10,701 nucleotides of DNA from Chryseobacterium sp. (GTDB taxonomy: Bacteria > Bacteroidota > Bacteroidia > Flavobacteriales > Weeksellaceae). Below are positions 6,879-10,701 of this stretch, piece after piece (positions within the stretch are counted from its first letter, which is position 1; each line of letters starts with the position of its first letter). Made by a program: the position numbers and the translations under genes. The DNA is taken from positions 1 through 10,701 of the forward strand of contig JAGNPP010000065.1 of NCBI GenBank assembly GCA_017989575.1, written 5' to 3'. The notes beneath the pieces are model-generated. The model was not told the DNA's origin and searched no databases. It saw only the letters and a program-made list of their open reading frames with translations.

Positions 6879-9002
6879 ATGAATAACTCTCTTTTTGAAA
6901 TCGTAGAACACACCAACCGAAGCATTTTTCTCACAGGAAAAGCGGGAACAGGGAAGACTACTTTTCTAAATGATTTTGTAAAAAAAACAAAGAAAAAACA
7001 CATTGTCGTAGCACCAACTGGAATTGCTGCCATCAATGCTGGTGGCGTTACGATCCATTCGATGTTTGGATTGCCACTCAGAACTTTTCTCCCGACTACA
7101 GAACGAATCGATCAAAATCTCGGAAACAATATTCCGGATCTGATGGTTCATTTCAAATATCGAAAAGACAAACTAAAACTTCTCCGCGAAATCGAAATCA
7201 TTATTATCGATGAAGCCTCGATGCTGCGTGCGGATGTGCTTGATATGATGGATTTTTCATTGAGACACGTTCGCAGGAATCAGCAAAAATTTGGTGGTGT
7301 TCAGATGTTGTTTATCGGCGACCTTTATCAGTTGCCTCCAGTTGTGAGAGACGAACATATTCTTGGAATGTTTTATCCATCGCCATTTTTCTTTCACGCC
7401 AAAGCTTTGGAAGGTAGCAATTTTATCACGCTAGAACTCACCAAAGTTTACCGACAAACCGATGAACATTTTCTCGAAATTCTCAATGCCATCCGAGACG
7501 GAATCACCGAAGATATCGACTTCGAAACGTTGAACGAGAGATATCAACCAGACTTTGACCCAAAAGATGAAGCTTACGTTTATCTCTGTTCGCACAACAA
7601 AATGGCGGATGACATCAATCAAAAAAAAATAAAAGAACTTGGCGGAAGAGCACATTCCTACACGGCCGATGTGAAGGGTGATTTCAAGGAGACACAATAT
7701 CCGAATGATGAGATTTTGGAATTGAAAATCGGAGCACAAATTATGTTTATCCGAAATGACACTTCACCAGACAAAAAATATTTCAATGGAAAACTTGCTC
7801 AAATCTCTTATCTCGATGAAGACGAAATCTCTGTAATCCTCGATGGTAGCGAAGAAGAAATCACTTTGAAAGCAGAGACTTGGGAGCAGAAAAAATATTC
7901 TTTGGATGATGAAAAGAACATCAAAGAAGAAGTTTTGGGAAGTTTCAAACAGTTTCCGATTCGGCTCGCTTGGGCGGTTACCATTCATAAAAGTCAGGGT
8001 TTGACCTTTGATAGATTGATCATTGATGCTGGGAAAAGTTTCGCATCTGGTCAGGTTTATGTGGCATTGTCACGTTGCCGAACTTTGGAAGGCATTGTCC
8101 TAAAATCTAAGATTACGCCCGAAGTGATCTTCAGTGACAAACGGGTTTCGAAGTTTCAGGACGAGACGCACGCCAATTCGAAAATAGATGAAATCCTTAA
8201 TTCTGAAAAGTACGATTATAGCATTCAAAAAGTGATTAGAAGAATCGATTGTGTGTGGTTTGTTTCCGCCTTGGAAAGCTGGATGGTGATGACCCGAAGT
8301 AGCAAATCCATTGACAAAGACCAATCGCAAAAGCTTTACATCACTTTAAAATCCGAAATTGAAAACCTGAAACTTATTTTTCAAAAGTTTGAAAGAATAT
8401 TGCTTCAGAAAACCCAGAAATTCCTGAAAGGTGAAGAGGAATGGCAAGAAGTTGAGGTCAAAGCAAAAGGTGCAGTCAATTTCTTTTTCTCTAATGTGAA
8501 TGAAAAGATTTTTTCTCCGCTTAAAGATTTTTACTCTGAGACGAAAGGCGTCAAAGGTTTAAAAGCTTTTAATGAGGATTTTCGCGTTTGGCTGGATGAT
8601 CTGGAGGAATATTTGAAAGACCTGAAAGACGTTCATCTTTTGGAAACACCTTTGTTTGATAAGGAAAAAGACGCTGTCATCTCAATGTCCATCAATAAAG
8701 TTCCGACGCACGTTTTGACTTACCAATTGTTCCAGGACGGAAAAACCATTTCTGAAATTGCTAGAGAACGAGGTTTGGTGAACTCAACTATTTTTGGACA
8801 TTTATCTAAATATGCTGAGCAAAATTTGCTTGATAAAAGTGACTTATTGAGAATCTATCCAAAGGAAAAAGTAACTGCCTTCGAAAAGGTTTTCAAGCAA
8901 AGTCCAAAGGAGAATATCAATGATTGGAAAGCGGCTTTGCCCGCGGATTTTGATTTTGGTGAGATCCGATTGATCTGGAATTATTATTTGAATTTGAAGT
9001 AA
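6879..9002 (+). CDS. Pif1/RecD-type superfamily 1 helicase with C-terminal HTH region
   Basis: The predicted product is an ATP-driven 5'-to-3' DNA helicase (polarity inferred from family), 707 residues. The core motifs appear in order: Walker A GKAGTGKT (20-27), APTGIAA with the Pif1-like INAGGVTIHSMFGLP (45-65), Walker B IIIIDEASM (107-115), motif III GDLYQLPPV (147-155), the VYRQ motif (190-193), WAVTIHKSQGLTFD (365-378) and VYVALSRCRTLEGI (393-406). After about residue 430 comes a lysine-rich, partly helical linker. Residues 611-660 (LTYQLFQDGKTISEIARERG, then STIFGHLSKYAEQ) look like an HTH_40-type domain of the kind found at the end of RecQ-like helicases. The start is set by Walker A at residue 20, typical for this family. 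The pairing with ruvC fits a DNA-repair role, but co-regulation is not shown. My hand count of three lines gives about 44% GC, well above the next genes. Confidence 0.9.
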   Translation: MNNSLFEIVEHTNRSIFLTGKAGTGKTTFLNDFVKKTKKKHIVVAPTGIAAINAGGVTIHSMFGLPLRTFLPTTERIDQNLGNNIPDLMVHFKYRKDKLKLLREIEIIIIDEASMLRADVLDMMDFSLRHVRRNQQKFGGVQMLFIGDLYQLPPVVRDEHILGMFYPSPFFFHAKALEGSNFITLELTKVYRQTDEHFLEILNAIRDGITEDIDFETLNERYQPDFDPKDEAYVYLCSHNKMADDINQKKIKELGGRAHSYTADVKGDFKETQYPNDEILELKIGAQIMFIRNDTSPDKKYFNGKLAQISYLDEDEISVILDGSEEEITLKAETWEQKKYSLDDEKNIKEEVLGSFKQFPIRLAWAVTIHKSQGLTFDRLIIDAGKSFASGQVYVALSRCRTLEGIVLKSKITPEVIFSDKRVSKFQDETHANSKIDEILNSEKYDYSIQKVIRRIDCVWFVSALESWMVMTRSSKSIDKDQSQKLYITLKSEIENLKLIFQKFERILLQKTQKFLKGEEEWQEVEVKAKGAVNFFFSNVNEKIFSPLKDFYSETKGVKGLKAFNEDFRVWLDDLEEYLKDLKDVHLLETPLFDKEKDAVISMSINKVPTHVLTYQLFQDGKTISEIARERGLVNSTIFGHLSKYAEQNLLDKSDLLRIYPKEKVTAFEKVFKQSPKENINDWKAALPADFDFGEIRLIWNYYLNLK

Positions 9003-9052
9003 GCTCAACATAACTTTTACTAATTTCCGAAGGGATAATACTTAAGTTTTAT

Positions 9053-9081
9053 CTGTAATCTTTATTTTTTTGTTATTTTTG
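9053..9081 (+). promoter_or_regulatory. Candidate promoter of the PIN module, ending 4 bases before its GTG start
   Basis: TATTTTTG at 9074-9081 fits TAnnTTTG exactly. A weak -33 box, CTG at 9053-9055, lies 18 bases upstream. AATC separates the -7 box from the GTG at 9086, again predicting a leaderless message. The T-rich surroundings raise the chance of a fortuitous match. Confidence 0.45.
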
Positions 9082-9085
9082 AATC

Positions 9086-9853
9086 GTGGAAGAACAAGGT
9101 TACATAGAAATCAGAGTTGATAATATCAATAATTCATTAACTCCTAAAGATGTTGATATTAACGAAGTAAAAAACGTTATATCTGACATCGAAACATTCT
9201 TGTACCCTACACGAGAAGAAAAAAAATTGCGCCCTCAAATTTCTTATGATATTGAATCCGGTTCTGCAAAACACAAATTCTATCTTCCAATTTCAGCGGT
9301 TATTCTTTTCAACGGACTTACCACAGAAATCCGTAAAAGGAAATCTTTAGATTTTTTAGACTACAAACGTCAAGAAGTCATTGATAAATTTCAAAAAAAA
9401 GCCATTAAAGAAGGATTTATCATTGAATTTAATAATTCGCTATCTACAGAATCATCTTTAGTTATTGATACAAGTACCAACTACGATATGATTGCTCCGA
9501 AATTTTATGAAAGTGAGTTTTATTTGTATGGGGAAATTTATCAAGAAGGCGGAAAAAATCCGAATATTCATATTTCCACCTCAAAGTTTGGTAACATAAC
9601 GATTTCAGCTACTAAAGAGCAAATTTTAAATGGAGAAAAGAAAACATATAAGCCATATGGTGTAAAGGTTAAAGGAAAAAAAAGCCTCTCGGATGGCAAA
9701 TTCAATGATTTGAAATTAGTTGAATTCATTAATTATCGTCCTTCTTTTGATAAGTCTTTATTAGATAAAATAATTGACAGAGCATCTAAAAATTTGAATA
9801 AAATTACAAATCTAGATCAGTGGATTGATAGTTTAAAAACTGAAGGAATATGA
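9086..9853 (+). CDS. Protein of unknown function, partner of the downstream PIN protein
   Basis: The product has 255 residues and I do not recognise a named family. The GTG start is forced: TGA at 9080-9082 is in frame just upstream, and the next in-frame Met is residue 134. Three parts can be seen. Residues 1-60 are an alpha/beta N-terminus with a conserved-looking RPQISYDIESGSAKHKF. Residues 66-135 hold a hydrophobic stretch (LPISAVILFNGL), then a charged helix (LDFLDYKRQEVIDKFQKKA) and strands. Residues 141-220 look like a small beta barrel (FYLYGEIYQEGG, NIHISTSKFGNITIS, YKPYGVKVKGKKS, LKLVEFINYRP), possibly OB- or SH3-like. The C-terminal 35 residues are helical and end LDQWIDSLKTEG. There is no DNA-binding HTH or ribbon-helix-helix, and no clear membrane anchor. 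Its stop overlaps the PIN gene start (ATGA), so the two are coupled. A role as antitoxin or sensor for the PIN nuclease is inferred from context only. Confidence 0.8.
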   Translation: MEEQGYIEIRVDNINNSLTPKDVDINEVKNVISDIETFLYPTREEKKLRPQISYDIESGSAKHKFYLPISAVILFNGLTTEIRKRKSLDFLDYKRQEVIDKFQKKAIKEGFIIEFNNSLSTESSLVIDTSTNYDMIAPKFYESEFYLYGEIYQEGGKNPNIHISTSKFGNITISATKEQILNGEKKTYKPYGVKVKGKKSLSDGKFNDLKLVEFINYRPSFDKSLLDKIIDRASKNLNKITNLDQWIDSLKTEGI

Positions 9854-10332
9854 AAGGTATTGAGAGTATTCTTTTAGATAATTCATTTGTAACAAGATTA
9901 TTAAAAGCTGACGACGAATATCACACAACTGTTGTAGAATATTTTCAATATTTTCTAGAAAATAATATTATTTTGTATTTGTCTACTATTGTCATTAGTG
10001 AATATGCAGTTGCTGATAACCCTGATAACTTGTTAGCATTAAATGCTTTTCAAATATTAGAATTTGATTACGGAGATGCAAAAATTTCTGGAGATTATTT
10101 TGCATTTTTAAAGGATAATGAAGATATACGAAATAGTGAAGAAAGAAAAGTTATAATAAATGATTTAAAACTCTTTGCACAAATACAAAATAGAGGAATT
10201 GATGCATTCATCACTAAAGATAGAAAAGCATTGTCTAAAATGATTACGCCTTTAAAAAATAATAAAGGTTTAACTTTTGAATATTTGGATTTGACTATTC
10301 CACTTAAAGAGAGATTGGGCTTATTATTTTAG
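9850..10332 (+). CDS. PIN-domain protein, candidate ribonuclease toxin or effector
   Basis: PIN domains are metal-dependent ribonucleases, best known as VapC-type toxins. This 160-residue protein has acidic residues in PIN order and spacing: D10 in ILLDNSFVTRLL, E51 in STIVISEYAV, D105 in INDLKLFAQIQ and D124 in FITKDRKAL. The LLDN, ISEY and ITKDRK phrases are the usual landmarks. It is somewhat longer than a classic VapC (about 130-140), with an added 'NEDIRNSEERK' loop and a C-terminal strand-helix. The ATG overlaps the upstream stop (ATGA), implying translational coupling and matched amounts of the two proteins. Base composition is very AT-rich: 46 G+C in 180 bases counted by hand (9901-10020 and 10081-10140), about 26%. 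This suggests transfer from elsewhere. Target RNA and toxicity are unknown. Confidence 0.85.
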   Translation: MKGIESILLDNSFVTRLLKADDEYHTTVVEYFQYFLENNIILYLSTIVISEYAVADNPDNLLALNAFQILEFDYGDAKISGDYFAFLKDNEDIRNSEERKVIINDLKLFAQIQNRGIDAFITKDRKALSKMITPLKNNKGLTFEYLDLTIPLKERLGLLF

Positions 10333-10371
10333 AACAAAAGTTAAATAAAATTTTGTACTTTATCAAAATAA

Positions 10372-10398
10372 AAAGCCACAAATAAACTTTGTGGCTTT
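10372..10398. terminator. Bidirectional terminator between the PIN gene and serS
   Basis: AAAGCCACAAA at 10372-10382 pairs perfectly with TTTGTGGCTTT at 10388-10398 around a 5-base loop. T-rich tracts follow on both strands, better on minus (TTTTATTTTG, complement of 10365-10374) than on plus (CATATTT). It serves two convergent genes, 40 bases after the PIN stop and 21 bases after the serS stop. Confidence 0.85.
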
Positions 10399-10419
10399 CA
10401 TATTTCTGAAAAATAAGAA

Positions 10420-10701
10420 TTAATTGATCAATTCAAACTTCGCATAGTCTGCGATTTTCTTTGGTAATCTAATTCCTTCTTCTGTTTGATTATTTTCCAG
10501 CAAAGCGGCCATAATTCTTGGCAAAGCCATTGCGGAACCATTTAGCGTGTGAACCAATTGTGATTTTCCGTCTGATTTGTAACGGCATTTCAAACGGTTG
10601 GCTTGGAATGTTTCGAAGTTGGAAACAGAACTTACTTCCAACCATTTTTCCTGCGCTGCACTCCAAACCTCGAAGTCATAAGTCATTGCTGCGGCAAAAC
10701 C
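10420..10701 (-). CDS. serS: Serine-tRNA ligase, C-terminal part (gene continues past the right edge)
   Basis: SerRS charges tRNA-Ser with serine. Only the last 94 codons are in the window; the frame is open to base 10701, reading GFAAAMTYDFEVW, so the Met at 10686 is internal. The visible part covers the end of the class II catalytic core: TYDFEVWSAAQEKWLEVSSV, the NFETFQANRLKCRYK motif, and motif 3, LNGSAMALPRIMAALLENNQ, with its ATP-binding Arg. The end IRLPKKIADYAKFELIN is a normal terminus for the family, with a TAA stop at 10420-10422. A shared terminator follows directly. Confidence 0.95.
   Translation of the reverse strand, partial: GFAAAMTYDFEVWSAAQEKWLEVSSVSNFETFQANRLKCRYKSDGKSQLVHTLNGSAMALPRIMAALLENNQTEEGIRLPKKIADYAKFELIN

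Noticed and set aside
9003..9085. Terminator for the helicase gene
   Set aside because: No hairpin with a T run was found in this 83-base gap, so read-through into the PIN module is possible.
1..10701. CRISPR array, tRNA or rRNA gene, insertion sequence, integrase or attachment sites
   Set aside because: I looked for spaced direct repeats, cloverleaf-like segments, transposase motifs and matching terminal inverted repeats and saw none.

Overview
This looks like chromosomal DNA of a Flavobacteriales bacterium, most likely of the Chryseobacterium/Epilithonimonas group (Weeksellaceae). Four things suggest this: a secreted protein ending in a type IX secretion (T9SS) sorting domain, a secretion route confined to Bacteroidota; promoter-like TTG / TAnnTTTG boxes of the Bacteroidota type; little sign of Shine-Dalgarno sites; and housekeeping proteins (HemH, RuvC, SerS) with a Bacteroidota look. 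The genus is an inference from how the sequence reads; no search was run.

Layout. Positions 1-1478: a plus-strand pair, the 5'-truncated ferrochelatase gene hemH and a small VOC-fold gene 18 bases downstream, closed by a hairpin terminator. Positions 1479-1791: a non-coding stretch containing a GC-rich, foldable element of about 90 bases. Positions 1792-3314: a minus-strand gene for a seven-repeat, probably beta-propeller, T9SS-secreted protein. Its own terminator and promoter are visible, and its signal peptide is out of frame by one base at a run of nine A's just after the apparent ATG. Positions 3316-6101: a minus-strand gene for a secreted two-domain M16 zinc protease, with a terminator almost identical to that of the preceding gene. 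Positions 6165-9002, plus strand: ruvC (Holliday junction resolvase), then a short gap with a REP-like hairpin and a tandem heptamer array, then a 707-residue Pif1/RecD-type helicase with a C-terminal helix-turn-helix region. Positions 9055-10332: a two-gene, translationally coupled, AT-rich module made of a 255-residue protein of unknown function and a PIN-domain ribonuclease. Positions 10372-10701: a bidirectional terminator and the 3' end of serS on the minus strand.

How the genes relate. hemH does the last step of protoheme synthesis. ruvC and the helicase both act on DNA branch structures but seem to have separate promoters. The PIN module resembles a toxin-antitoxin or defence-type pair placed between two housekeeping genes; its lower GC content is consistent with acquisition by transfer. 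The three plus-strand genes starting at 6201, 6879 and 9086 share an unusual layout: a TAnnTTTG-like -7 box ends only 4-5 bases before the start codon, predicting mRNAs with almost no leader.

The best candidates for something undescribed are the 255-residue/PIN pair, the poly-A on/off signature in the T9SS gene, and the structured intergenic element at about 1670-1757.
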